A stretch of 64,000 nucleotides of DNA, taken from assembly GCF_030263895.1 (NCBI RefSeq), contig NZ_CP127161.1, positions 1,178,001-1,242,000 of the forward strand, written 5' to 3'. The stretch comes from Proteiniborus sp. MB09-C3. Lineage in GTDB: Bacteria > Bacillota > Clostridia > Tissierellales > Proteiniboraceae. Every line of letters begins with the position of its first letter. Position 1 is the first letter of the stretch. Shown piece after piece: positions 45,906-55,534 of this stretch. The translations under genes were made by a program, and so were the position numbers. Below the pieces are notes generated by a model, which saw only the letters and a program-made list of their open reading frames with translations, made no database searches and was not told where the DNA came from.

Positions 45906-46088
45906 ATGGAGGAAAAAAGATTCATTTCACAAGATGTAGACTATGATTATGATATAGCAGAAATAAACTTGCAAAGAAAATGGGATTCTCCATATGAATA
46001 CACTACATCTGAAGATTATTGTGATGAATATGGTTGCTTTATTTGTTTTAAGTGTAAAAGATTAATAAATATCACTAGTGTTCAATAA
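45906..46088 (+). CDS. Small Cys-rich cargo protein (60 aa)
   Basis: AAAGGAGGTA precedes ATG 45906 at good distance. The peptide is Tyr/Asp-rich at the start (SQDVDYDYDIAEINLQ). It ends with EYGCFICFKCKRLI, whose C-x2-C-x2-C could bind a metal. It lies about 75 bases before a broken IS4-type element, so its end might be altered, although a stop codon precedes the IS. The function is unknown. Confidence 0.45.
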   Translation: MEEKRFISQDVDYDYDIAEINLQRKWDSPYEYTTSEDYCDEYGCFICFKCKRLINITSVQ

Positions 46089-46162
46089 ATGGATAAAATA
46101 TCCATTAACAAAACCTAAGTACCATTCATTGAATCTATTACCATAAATTTAGATATAAAAAA

Positions 46163-46222
46163 GCTAGTAACCTTTGCTTTAATATAATTATCCCCAATTA
46201 CAATAAGCAGGAGGTTACTAGC
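46163..46222 (+). other. Hairpin in front of the IS4-type transposase
   Basis: GCTAGTAACC and GGTTACTAGC, extended by TTTGCTT/AAGCAGG, form a strong stem that buries the GGAGG of the transposase frame. Such structures often limit transposase translation from outside transcripts. Confidence 0.65.
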
Positions 46223-46224
46223 CA

Positions 46225-47086
46225 TTGAACAAGAATAATTATATCACTATTTTTGAAGAACTTTTAGATATCATTAATTGGAATTTATTGAAACAATCTA
46301 CTTACAAGCTAAACACTGACTATTTCGCTGCACAAAATCATTTGAAAGCCTTGATTTACTTTCATATAGCTAAGTTGGATAGTTTAAGAGACCTTCATAA
46401 TTTTATGCAATCTGATTCAGATATAAAAGAAATAATTCAAGGTGTTAGTCTTGGGTCGTTGTCTAACTACAACAACAATATTAAATTCGAAGCATATATG
46501 CCAATAATGAATGAAGTTATTAAAAAAGCTATGATTTTACTACCTATAAATAAAGATTTTCAAATACCGTACCCTGTTAAGTTAATAGATTCTTCTACTG
46601 TTGGTATGACTTTAACATATTTTAAATGGGCAGAATTTCGTTCAACTAAAGCTGGAATAAAGCTCCATACTAAATATGACCTTGGAAGAGGTATTCCAGA
46701 AGTTATTGTTGTCTCAAATGCCAAACATCACGATAAAAGTAAAATGAATCAGTTAATGACAGATAAAAATTGTATTTACGTTTGTGATAAGGGTTATGTC
46801 GATTATAAAAAGTTTGACCAATTTACTAATGATGAAAAACTCTTTGTAACAAGATTAAAAGATAATGCAGTAGTAGAAGAAGTTGAAAACCTTAAGGTTT
46901 CTCACTGTGATATACCACTTTTAGATAAAAACATAACTATTGTTTGTATATCTAGGCAATAAATATATAAATAAAACTAAAAACAAGTACAGAATTATCA
47001 AAGTGATAGATGCTGAAAATAAAGAATTAACTTTTGTAACAAATATCCAAGACTTATCTAGTGAAGAAATAGCATGGTTATACTGA
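46225..47086 (+). pseudogene. IS4-family transposase, frameshifted and truncated
   Basis: The first frame (46225 to about 46960) encodes the N-terminal region and the core with KLIDSSTVGMTLTYFKWAEF (first Asp) and NCIYVCDKGYVDYKKFDQF (second Asp region). A shift near 46955 puts the remaining homology (NKYRIIKVIDAENKELTFVT, then DLSSEEIAWLY) in another frame, which stops at 47084. The final part with the catalytic Glu is absent and a different remnant follows directly, so the element was cut by a deletion. Confidence 0.8.
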
Positions 47087-47426
47087 AAATGGATATAAGG
47101 TTGGTTTTGTAAAAGGAAGGTCTTTCGCCTATTTTATCTATTACAAAGAGATACCTCCTTTATATGAAAAAGTTAGCGGTATTGATAAGAATTTCTTAAT
47201 TCATCAGTGCAATACTCTTTTATTTATTATTAATATTCAAGAATTTTCAAAAAGAATACTTCATTTTTTTGAGAATACTAATGATAGAATAACATCAGAA
47301 GGTTTGAATACATTAATTTGTAATTATCTAACTCTTGTTTATGGTAGCGTGGAAAATTATCAAAAGAAAAAAGAAGAATTTAGAGAATTGTATGAGGAAA
47401 AAATTAGGGAAGAGAGTGAAGAGTAA
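47073..47426 (+). pseudogene. C-terminal remnant of an unknown gene
   Basis: An open frame without a start codon runs from the broken IS4 end to TAA 47424-47426, about 117 residues. The content is gene-like (GYKVGFVKGRSFAYFIYY, then a Lys/Glu-rich end EEFRELYEEKIREESEE). The missing N-terminus was presumably lost with the IS deletion. No family is recognised. Confidence 0.55.
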
Positions 47427-47681
47427 TCTCCATTTCTTTTACTATAGCCTAGGGATACTAGAAAAATATATTTCATTCGATATCCTCAACATAATATAAA
47501 TTATGCTGCCGAAGGATGCTTTCTACTGTAATACATTATATATATACTGAAAATTCTTCATAGTTTACAGGTTGTATAAGGTTTAAAGTGCAACATAACT
47601 TATAGGGTTTACTTTTGAATAAATTTTTTCCCTCGTAAAATTGCATATTAGAAATTATTGTGAGTTGATTTGAATAAAAAG

Positions 47682-47716
47682 TTGCTAAAATAGAAATAAT
47701 AGAATATACTATTATT
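47682..47716 (+). promoter_or_regulatory. Promoter and palindromic operator of the Xre operon
   Basis: TTGCTA (47682-47687) and TATACT (47705-47710) are 17 bases apart. A perfect palindrome with arms AATAATAG and CTATTATT around AATATA (47695-47716) covers the -10 box. This is where an Xre repressor would sit, so autoregulation is likely. The predicted transcript start is very near the ribosome-binding site (47717-47722). Confidence 0.65.
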
Positions 47717-47730
47717 GAGGAGTGATGATT

Positions 47731-48063
47731 ATGAAGACTATTGGTGAAAAAATTAAAGAGTTAAGAGAGTCTAAAGATTTAAGCGCGAAAGACCTCTGTG
47801 CTTTTATTGATATTAATACTTCAACTTACAGTAAATTAGAAAACGATAAAAAATCAATCGATGTTGAGGAACTTAAAAAACTTACAAATTTTTATGATGT
47901 GTCTGCAGATTATATATTAGGCACTAATGATATCCAAGAAGATATTGTTATGTATATGAAAAGAGATAAGAATTTAAATAATAGTGATATTGAAGAAGTT
48001 CAAATGATATTATCAATGATGGATGAAGCAATAACACTTCAAAATATGAGAGAACGAATCTAG
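47731..48063 (+). CDS. Xre-family repressor/antitoxin (110 aa)
   Basis: Residues 5-60 form a Cro/CI-type HTH (GEKIKELRESKDLSAKDLCA, NTSTYSKLENDKKSIDVEEL, LTNFYDVSADYILG). The C-terminal 45 residues are helical and acidic, probably for dimerisation or partner contact. ATG 47731 is preferred with GAGGAG 8 bases upstream. It leads a three-gene operon with an ImmA/IrrE protease and a PIN-like protein; Xre plus COG2856-type protease pairs are known toxin-antitoxin or phage-repressor controls. Confidence 0.85.
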   Translation: MKTIGEKIKELRESKDLSAKDLCAFIDINTSTYSKLENDKKSIDVEELKKLTNFYDVSADYILGTNDIQEDIVMYMKRDKNLNNSDIEEVQMILSMMDEAITLQNMRERI

Positions 48064-48072
48064 GAGGTTTTT

Positions 48073-48942
48073 ATGTTATCACCACAAGAGATAGAAAGAA
48101 TTGAGAAGAAGGCTGTTGAGCAGCGTAAGATATATGATTTAGGTGATGAATCTCCAATTGGGCTCAAAATATTTAGTTATATAGAAAATATTTTCGATTC
48201 GTATATATTACTTTATCCACTAAAGACGAGAAAAATTGCTGGATTTACGAGAAAGCAAGGAGAGACAATCCAAATCTTTGTAAATACAAGTTTTAATTTG
48301 AGTTTTCAGGTATTTGCTGCTGCGCATGAACTATATCATTTGATTGATTTAAAAGAAAAGAGAATAGATAAATTTATAGTTTGCAATGATGAAGATATTT
48401 CTGAAAGTATCGATGATAGTGGTTCAAGTATTGAAGAGATAAAGGCAAACTATTTCGCGGCTGCATTTTTAATGCCAAAAGTTGTAATAGAAAATAGATT
48501 TAGCAATCTTAAAAGTAAAAAGTGTTTAGAAGTAGATCTTGTTCTTGAAATTATGAAACTCCAATATGAATATGAAATTCCTTATAAAACAATCTTAAAA
48601 AGACTTAAAGAATTAAGAATAATAGGCAATGAAGAATTTCAAAAACTTAAGGACTATGATGAACAGATCTTAGAATATTGTAAGATGTTGGATGAAGAAA
48701 TGCGCAAGCGTGTTGATGAACTTGAGCATACCAACGGAAGGAAATATCATTCTTTAAATGTCCCCAAGATCGCTTATGATGTATATCGTAATAATATCAT
48801 TTCAATTAGCAAACTAGAAAGTATAGTTAATAAATATGATAAGACACTTGATGATTTTAAGGTTGTAAAGCCAGAAGTAAACACAATAAAAATAGACTTT
48901 TCGAATTTCGGGACAGGAGATGATAAAGATGAGGAAGATTAG
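48073..48942 (+). CDS. ImmA/IrrE-family metallopeptidase (289 aa)
   Basis: A zinc-protease helix HELYH (AAAHELYHLIDLKEK) lies at about residues 87-91. ETIQIFVNTSFNLSFQVFAA lies before it, and the family Glu and AAAFLMPK after it (residues about 120-137). The C-terminal half is helical (residues 160-230). Such proteins cleave or regulate the neighbouring Xre repressor. AGGAGG precedes ATG 48073, 9 bases after the xre stop, and the gene overlaps the next by 14 bases, so the three are coupled. Confidence 0.85.
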   Translation: MLSPQEIERIEKKAVEQRKIYDLGDESPIGLKIFSYIENIFDSYILLYPLKTRKIAGFTRKQGETIQIFVNTSFNLSFQVFAAAHELYHLIDLKEKRIDKFIVCNDEDISESIDDSGSSIEEIKANYFAAAFLMPKVVIENRFSNLKSKKCLEVDLVLEIMKLQYEYEIPYKTILKRLKELRIIGNEEFQKLKDYDEQILEYCKMLDEEMRKRVDELEHTNGRKYHSLNVPKIAYDVYRNNIISISKLESIVNKYDKTLDDFKVVKPEVNTIKIDFSNFGTGDDKDEED

Positions 48943-49786
48943 TTCTCCTGTCCTTTTTGATGCTAATATACTTATAAATTTTAAAGGACAGTTAAAATTC
49001 CTGTTCAGTTTTTTTGAAAATGTAATAATACATAGAAAAGTTTTTAATGAAATTGTTGGACAAGCACTTAAGGATGAGTTAATATCGGTATCAAATGTTT
49101 CTAATATTATTTATGTAGAAGACAATTTCCCGACCGATGAGGTTGGAAAGAAATTACTTGAAGAATGTGATAAAGAACTGAAAGATTCTTTTAATATAGA
49201 AGATTTAAAAGATCTGGGTGAATATAAAACTCTACTATACGCTAAATTTAATAATGTATTTATTCTTTCTTCACAAGATACAACAGTTTGGAGATTTGTT
49301 ACTGAATCAAAATACTTTAAAGGATTGAAATGTATAACAGTGCAAGACTTTGCCTATTTATTGTTTTTAAATGCCGAAAATAAAAGTGATAGAAAAATTG
49401 CTAGAAATCTTTACAAGGCTTTCGCCAGAGAAGAACATCCATTTGAATGTTTTAAAATATTTATGGAGCGAAATGATAATGAAATCCCGGTATTTATAGA
49501 ATTTGAAAATAATAGGATAAGTAATTTTCAACAATTGGTTCAGGGATATTTTAACTATTATGTAGATACATCGTATTGTGAAAGTAAAGAGGTAGAATAT
49601 GAGATATCCAATTTAGCAAGTAACAATACAGGAAATTGCTTAAGTTGTATTTACTCTAGGATTGATAAAAATAATGTAGATTATTCTATAAGAAAATGTT
49701 TGTTTGATTATTCATTAAATGATGAGCAATGCTCTGAAATTCGAGAAGGATTTTCTATGAGGATTAGAAATAGAATCAAAGAATAA
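48929..49786 (+). CDS. PIN-like domain protein with C-terminal Cys cluster (285 aa)
   Basis: Residues 1-145 have a PIN-like nuclease layout: VLFDANILINF (first Asp), DLGEYKTLLYAK (Glu), ILSSQDTTVWRFV (Asp) and KCITVQDFAYLL. Residues about 235-265 contain C-x2-C and two later Cys (GNCLSCIYS, KCLFDYSLNDEQC), probably a zinc site. PIN proteins are usually RNases. ATG 48929 is chosen over 48920 because GGAG then lies 9 bases upstream. Being last in an Xre/ImmA operon, it is a good candidate for the effector. The exact family is not recognised. Confidence 0.65.
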   Translation: MRKISSPVLFDANILINFKGQLKFLFSFFENVIIHRKVFNEIVGQALKDELISVSNVSNIIYVEDNFPTDEVGKKLLEECDKELKDSFNIEDLKDLGEYKTLLYAKFNNVFILSSQDTTVWRFVTESKYFKGLKCITVQDFAYLLFLNAENKSDRKIARNLYKAFAREEHPFECFKIFMERNDNEIPVFIEFENNRISNFQQLVQGYFNYYVDTSYCESKEVEYEISNLASNNTGNCLSCIYSRIDKNNVDYSIRKCLFDYSLNDEQCSEIREGFSMRIRNRIKE

Positions 49787-49794
49787 TTATCTAT

Positions 49795-49817
49795 AGCCCG
49801 TAAATTCGGGCTTTTAC
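49795..49817 (+). terminator. Short terminator after the Xre-protease-PIN operon
   Basis: AGCCCG and CGGGCT pair around 6 bases and are followed by TTTAC. The region 49818-50069 contains no gene. Confidence 0.7.
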
Positions 49818-50069
49818 TATATCAGTTAGTATTTTATCCAGACATAAAACCCTTTAAAATAATATAAATTGTATCGTCATAAAAAAGAAAAGGTGACTAG
49901 CTTGACTTTTAATTTTTATATAATCTTCAACTCGAGTGTAACACAATTAAAAAAGAGTTAATCTCATAAAATGGCTTAAAGCCTTGAAAAATAAACATTC
50001 CTTTAATAATGCCATAATTTATGTCTTATTAGTGTAACATATTGGGCTGCCTTATAACAGTAAGCGTGA

Positions 50070-50324
50070 TATAATGAGACAAGCATTAAGAATAGTAAAG
50101 AAATTAGCGGTCGCCTATATTATCTATATGAAAACATTGAGGGATTTACCAAAGAAGACATTATAAATAAAGCCAAAGAGATTCAACATTGTATATATGA
50201 AAGAAGAAAAAACTATGCCCCTATTCCAAATATATTCTATCACTTGAACAGGAAGAAGTACCAAAGTTTCTCTAACCAGTATATTTTGGATCTAAAGAAA
50301 AAATTACAAAATTCATCTGAATGA
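50070..50324 (+). pseudogene. C-terminal remnant of an unknown gene
   Basis: An open frame of 84 codons with gene-like content (EISGRLYYLYENIEGFTKED, then NYAPIPNIFYHLNRKKYQSF) runs from just after a TGA to TGA 50322-50324, without an in-frame start or ribosome-binding site. Its shape recalls C-terminal parts of replication-type proteins, but this is only an impression. Confidence 0.45.
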
Positions 50325-50372
50325 TATTTATATATAAGAATAATTGAATTAAAATTATGGATTCATTATTAC

Positions 50373-50583
50373 ACTATATATAATGTAGGAAAATTTTATT
50401 AATAGTAAAATCTAATATTATATTATTACAATAGATTTATTGTTCATTGCCAACATACACAAAAGTATGTTTACAATTACAAACTTTATTCACGAAAGAT
50501 ACAGAGCATCAGACTGGGAAACTAATTTAGTGCATTTTATTTTTGTAAAAGAACACTCTCCCGCTAGAAAGAAATCCAATATT
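50373..50583 (+). repeat. Diverged partial copy of a mini-element left end
   Basis: From TGCCAACATACACAAAAGTA at 50448 the sequence follows the mini-element left end as far as CTCCCGC (about 50567), with many changes, then diverges. The 75 bases before it match the bases before copy 2 (about 56900-56980), so the homology includes flanking DNA. No right end is present. Confidence 0.7.
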
Positions 50584-50594
50584 ATTTTAGAACG

Positions 50595-50637
50595 AATAGA
50601 AGACGGTGATTAATATTAGTCAGTCTTCTATTTTTTG
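50595..50637 (+). terminator. Rho-independent terminator
   Basis: AATAGAAGAC and GTCTTCTATT form a 10-base stem followed by TTTTTG. From here to 50808 no gene is seen; a promoter for the kinase-helicase gene should lie in this stretch but is not clear. Confidence 0.75.
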
Positions 50638-50808
50638 TGGCAAGAATTTACAATATCATATATAATTATAATAATAGATTTAGTCGATACCAAGTATAAA
50701 AGTATAACTATGTATCATTATGTTGTATTGGTCGCGTTAATTCGTCATTTTATTAGAACAAGATGTATTGAATGAATGCAATAAAGAAGTAAGGAGGGGT
50801 TGGGTAGG

Positions 50809-53800
50809 ATGGTACTAAGCAAATATGAAGTCGTAAGAATATTAAAGCCAGGAAATAACAGTTATTCAGAGGTATCTAAGATTAAGGATATATCCACAGA
50901 GAAACATTATGCTATGAAAATAATTAAGGGAATTAATACTCCTTTGTATAATGTAATTTTTGAAAGAGAAGTAGGGGCATTAACAAAATTAAGAATGTGT
51001 AGTAATATTGTCAGATTAGAACATTATGATATTCACAATGATGATAATTATGGAAAATGTGGACGAGTATTTCTAGAATATATTGAAGGGGAACAACTGC
51101 AAAAAATTGATGTTCTAGAATTAAATACTATTGAAAAAGTCAAAATTATAGAGCAATTGATAAGTGCTATTCAGATAGCACACGAAAATAATATAATACA
51201 TAGAGATATAAATCCTAAGAACATAATGATTACTCCAGATAAACAAGTTAAATTAATTGATTTTGGAATTAGTAAAATAAAAGATATGGTAAACTCTGAT
51301 ACATTATTTCAGTTTGCCACCAATAAATATGCTGCCCCAGAAGTCCATACTCATAGTGAGAATGCTACGGAAAAAAGTGATATATATTCATTAGGAGCAG
51401 TATTATATTTTATATTTACGGGAGAAGAGCCACCAATAGCAAATGAGTTTGAAGCAAAATTAGAAAAGACTGGTGGAATTGATATAGAATTTAAAGAAAT
51501 AATCAAAAAAATGGTAAAGTTATCGCCTGAGGATAGATACAATAATATTTTTGAAGTTAGAAAGGTATTAATAAAGTTATTTAATAGATTTACTAAGCAA
51601 AATAGAACTTATATCTTTTCAATTGATTCAAGTAAAATAGTACATATGAGAAATCTTTCTTTAGTTCCTAATAATGATAATTTTGCTGACATAATAGAAA
51701 ATTACATTAATGAAGATTTTTTGGAAGCCTATATATTTATTGAAAATGATGATAAAGAAGATAAAACAGAGGAGTTATATACGCTTTATGGTATTCACTA
51801 TTATTTTGAGTGTTATTATGATGATAAGAACCAGATATTCCGTATTACTAAAGTAGATAAGTTACAACCTTATAAAAGAGAGCATATTAAGAGAAAAGCA
51901 ATGTATGTTAATGGGGATGTTAAGTTTATTTTGAGTGGAAAAAGAATACCTTCTAATAATAATTTTGAATTAACAATTAGTACTAAAGATAGCAAAAAGG
52001 ACTTCTTATCTTCTTCTAATGTCAATAACGAATACACGAAGAAGTTTTTCGCGTGGCATAAATTACTGGATATAATGGAAATAGAATATAAGAAGAATGT
52101 TATTAGAGTAAACTATGATTCATTTAAAATAGAAGATAATGTTTGTGTTTTTTCTATTAATGAACAGGATTATTATTTACTTGATGAAAATAAGGATGAA
52201 ATTACATTTATATATGAAAATACGAAGGGCAAAAGAAATAAGGTTGTTGAGATAGGAAATCTAAAGAGTATTTATATTGATAATGAAAAATTCTATTTAA
52301 AATTAAATAATATAAATACAGGGTTGAAGTCAAAGTTACCTAAAAGTGGAGTTATATGTGAAGATTATAGAAGAAATCTTTCTTTGATTAATAGAGAAAA
52401 AAAGGCCTTAAATTCTTTTAATAATGAAGACTATGTAAGTCCCTCAAATTTAAAAAGCATCTTTTCTGGCATACAATCAGCAAGTTTTTTTAATGCACCT
52501 ACAGGAAGAGTTTATTTTAACGAATTACTAGATGGAACACAGAAAAAGGCAGTTACTAAAGCGTTAAATTCTCAAGATATATCACTTATACAAGGGCCAC
52601 CGGGTACAGGAAAAACTAATGTAATAATCGAGATTTTAAGACAAATACTTGAAATGAACAACCAAGGGCAAATATTTAAACAGAAAATTTTGCTAGTATC
52701 TCAAGCACACGCTGCTGTGGACAAGATGCTTGAAGATTTAGATCAAACTTCTAGTGATAATATAAAAGTTATTAGAATAGGAAGAGATGAAAATTTATCA
52801 GATACTGTTAGGGAGAAATATGCCGTAGATTATGCACAATCAAGATGGGTTAATAGAATTATTGACGGTAGTAATAATTTTGCACAAAATTTGTTATCAT
52901 CTTTAGAAGTTGATAAGGAAGAGTTCGATAAGTATTGTGAAGCGATTATGGAAACTAAGTTTTCTAAGGGAGAAGATGAAAAATCATATGAAAGTGCTAT
53001 GTCTTTTATAACATATTTCGAAGAAAAGTATAAAGAACTATTAGAGACAAAGGACTTCAAATCTCTTCAAATACAAAAAGATTGGGTAAATAGAATTGTT
53101 GGTAGAATGGATATTCAGCAGCACTTTATAAAAAATGCTGAGATTGTTTCAGGAACTTGTACAGGTGTTATATCCAATTATGTAATAAATGATATGGTAT
53201 TTGACTATGTAATAATCGATGAAGCAGCAAAAGCAACATTTCCAGAATTATTAATATCCATTATTAGAGCAAAAAAAATTATAATGGTTGGCGATCATAA
53301 GCAACTTCCACCAGTATTGGACGAAGAACTAATAAAGAATAGTAAGCAAACATTTATTGAGAGCAACTTAGATTTTAATACATTATATAATAGTATATTT
53401 ATGAAACTATTTGAACATCTTCCTAGTGAAAATAAGCAAGTGTTAAATACACAATATAGAATGCACCCCACTATTGGAACAATGATAAGTCAACTTTTTT
53501 ATGATAATCAAATTTTAAATGGAGTTTCAATAAAAGATAGAAAGCATAATATCAAGAAGTATATGGACTTAGCCATTGTTTGGCTAGATACCTCAAAGTC
53601 ACCAGATAGATTTGAGGAGAATATTTCAACTACGTATAGGAATTTGCTAGAGGCAAATATTGTAAAAGAACAATTAAAACTTATAAATAACAGTATAGAT
53701 AGTTCTGAGTATGATGTAGGGGTTATTACACCATACAGTGGGCAAAAGAATTTAATTCGTAATGAAATACAGCAAAATACCTATGATAACATAAATAGTA

Positions 53801-54105
53801 ATGTAGTAGTGAATTCAGTTGATGCTTTTCAGGGCGGTCAAAAGGATATAATAATTTATTCTACTGTCAGAAGCAGTGATAAACACAAAAATATTGGATT
53901 TCTAAAATCCGAAGAAAGATTAAATGTTGCATTTTCAAGAGCGAAAAGACTTTTAATAATAATTGGAGATGCTGAGTTTTTAAGTGATACAAGCATTAAT
54001 GACAACAAGTTTCCATTAATAATAAAATATATAAAGGAAAATCCGGAACATTGCAGGATCATTGATTATCTTTCTTTAAATGCAGACGGAAAGAGGGAGG
54101 TTTAA
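50809..54105 (+). CDS. Ser/Thr protein kinase fused to an SF1 (UPF1-like) helicase (1098 aa)
   Basis: ATG 50809 follows AAGGAGGGG. Residues 6-260 are a complete eukaryotic-type kinase: catalytic Lys at 37 (YAMKIIKG), HRDINPKN at 131-138, DFG at 151-153 and YAAPEVH as an APE-type loop end. Residues 270-570 are an unassigned, partly beta-rich linker. Residues about 575-1090 are an SF1B helicase: GPPGTGKT at about 596, Walker B DEAA at about 804, GDHKQLPP, QYRMHP at about 882, VDAFQGGQ and VAFSRAKR at about 1040. All key residues are present. A nucleic-acid translocase controlled by phosphorylation, in mobile cargo next to a toxin-like operon, suggests phage defence; this is inference. The next gene follows after 2 bases. 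Confidence 0.88.
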   Translation: MVLSKYEVVRILKPGNNSYSEVSKIKDISTEKHYAMKIIKGINTPLYNVIFEREVGALTKLRMCSNIVRLEHYDIHNDDNYGKCGRVFLEYIEGEQLQKIDVLELNTIEKVKIIEQLISAIQIAHENNIIHRDINPKNIMITPDKQVKLIDFGISKIKDMVNSDTLFQFATNKYAAPEVHTHSENATEKSDIYSLGAVLYFIFTGEEPPIANEFEAKLEKTGGIDIEFKEIIKKMVKLSPEDRYNNIFEVRKVLIKLFNRFTKQNRTYIFSIDSSKIVHMRNLSLVPNNDNFADIIENYINEDFLEAYIFIENDDKEDKTEELYTLYGIHYYFECYYDDKNQIFRITKVDKLQPYKREHIKRKAMYVNGDVKFILSGKRIPSNNNFELTISTKDSKKDFLSSSNVNNEYTKKFFAWHKLLDIMEIEYKKNVIRVNYDSFKIEDNVCVFSINEQDYYLLDENKDEITFIYENTKGKRNKVVEIGNLKSIYIDNEKFYLKLNNINTGLKSKLPKSGVICEDYRRNLSLINREKKALNSFNNEDYVSPSNLKSIFSGIQSASFFNAPTGRVYFNELLDGTQKKAVTKALNSQDISLIQGPPGTGKTNVIIEILRQILEMNNQGQIFKQKILLVSQAHAAVDKMLEDLDQTSSDNIKVIRIGRDENLSDTVREKYAVDYAQSRWVNRIIDGSNNFAQNLLSSLEVDKEEFDKYCEAIMETKFSKGEDEKSYESAMSFITYFEEKYKELLETKDFKSLQIQKDWVNRIVGRMDIQQHFIKNAEIVSGTCTGVISNYVINDMVFDYVIIDEAAKATFPELLISIIRAKKIIMVGDHKQLPPVLDEELIKNSKQTFIESNLDFNTLYNSIFMKLFEHLPSENKQVLNTQYRMHPTIGTMISQLFYDNQILNGVSIKDRKHNIKKYMDLAIVWLDTSKSPDRFEENISTTYRNLLEANIVKEQLKLINNSIDSSEYDVGVITPYSGQKNLIRNEIQQNTYDNINSNVVVNSVDAFQGGQKDIIIYSTVRSSDKHKNIGFLKSEERLNVAFSRAKRLLIIIGDAEFLSDTSINDNKFPLIIKYIKENPEHCRIIDYLSLNADGKREV

Positions 54106-54107
54106 AT

Positions 54108-55442
54108 ATGTGGAATATTGCTTATGATTTAAATAGATTAATTCCTCCTATAAAAAGTGGCTATAACTTTATTAAATCGATAAAGTTATATATACCGTAT
54201 AAAGAAATAGGACTTAAGACATTGGTTAGAAAAGAACAACCATTACCCTTTTTTTATGAAATAATACTGAAGTTAGTTGACTGTAAATATAATGAAATAC
54301 ATAATATTTCAGAATTGACTGGTGTAGAAGAAGAAATTTTAAATGATGTAGTAGGTGAGATGTCAGGGAGCGACTTATTATACATCAAGAGTAACATAAT
54401 TACTTTAACACCTAAAGGAAAGGAATCATTGAATAAATTAAAAAGGACTGTTATTGAAAAAGAGGAATTAAATAGGATTTATATAAATGCTATTACTGGT
54501 GAAATCAAGGATTTAGATCGTACATATAAAAAACCTGATTATATGTGTCCTTGTTTAGACGAAAAAATTAAAATTACTGATGAATTTATTACAAACCATT
54601 TTAGTGATTTTGATGAATATTACCAAAAGAGACAGGAAGACTACGAAGTTAAAGAACAACACAATAGTGTTAGAAATGAAATTTACCAGATTATTGGGAA
54701 AGAATATGAAAAATTATGTTATGTTGAAGAAAGAGCATTTATATATAAGAATATAAGAGATAATGATTTATTATTTGAATGTGAAAATGATCCAGAGAAT
54801 ATATATGGAAACACTCTTGCAAGACAAGTATATGACTGCACTGGCGCAAGAAGTTTTTTAGTTCCTCCTTTTCATTGTGATAAGTATTTAGATATACAAG
54901 TTGGTATAGATGGTGAAAAAAAGGAGAATACTGAAAAGTTAGTACAAGTTTTATCGAATAATGCTACTTTAGACAATAAAGATAAGGAAGAGATAGAAGA
55001 ATACTTTTTTATGGATAGATATTTATTAGAGAATGAGTATTTCGATATCCTAACTTCATTAAAAAATATTAAACCATCGGAAGTTGTAATATCATCAGGA
55101 GAATTATCGAAGATATTAAATGATGAAGTTATTTCAGCATTACAATCAATTATTAATAAAACTAAAATTTATATTATATGTGATAAGAATGAATATAAGA
55201 TTAGTCAATTAAAAAGTAGATTTATGAATTATATTAAGAAAAATCGAAATAGAATACAGTGGATTGAACAAGAGAACATTACTCAAACGGATATAGTATT
55301 ATATCCTCAATGTTTAATTAACATTGAATATAACCCTATTCCAGTTGGAAAAGACTATTTAATAGAAGAGGTTCCAGAGATAATCTTTGATAGAGAAAAG
55401 ATAAAGATTAAGAAAGATAGTCTATTAACCAAGAGTAAATGA
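54108..55442 (+). CDS. Winged-helix partner of the kinase-helicase (444 aa)
   Basis: The start lies 2 bases after the kinase-helicase stop, with GAGGGAGG inside that gene, so the two are an operon. Residues 50-110 look like a winged helix (ISELTGVEEEILNDVVGEM, LTPKGKESLNKL). The middle is charged and helical (residues 150-220). The C-terminal part (residues about 315-425) alternates strands and helices (EVVISSGELSKIL, KIYIICDKNEYKI, TDIVLYPQCLINIEYN), as in sensor or PLD-like folds, but HxK motifs are missing. I do not recognise the family; it is probably a DNA-binding subunit of the same system. Confidence 0.65.
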   Translation: MWNIAYDLNRLIPPIKSGYNFIKSIKLYIPYKEIGLKTLVRKEQPLPFFYEIILKLVDCKYNEIHNISELTGVEEEILNDVVGEMSGSDLLYIKSNIITLTPKGKESLNKLKRTVIEKEELNRIYINAITGEIKDLDRTYKKPDYMCPCLDEKIKITDEFITNHFSDFDEYYQKRQEDYEVKEQHNSVRNEIYQIIGKEYEKLCYVEERAFIYKNIRDNDLLFECENDPENIYGNTLARQVYDCTGARSFLVPPFHCDKYLDIQVGIDGEKKENTEKLVQVLSNNATLDNKDKEEIEEYFFMDRYLLENEYFDILTSLKNIKPSEVVISSGELSKILNDEVISALQSIINKTKIYIICDKNEYKISQLKSRFMNYIKKNRNRIQWIEQENITQTDIVLYPQCLINIEYNPIPVGKDYLIEEVPEIIFDREKIKIKKDSLLTKSK

Positions 55443-55534
55443 TTCTTTATCAATTTTAAAACTAGTTTGCTTGGAATTTACTAATAATCATTTATATTGG
55501 TAACTGAAAATACGAATCTAGAAGGGGGATATAA

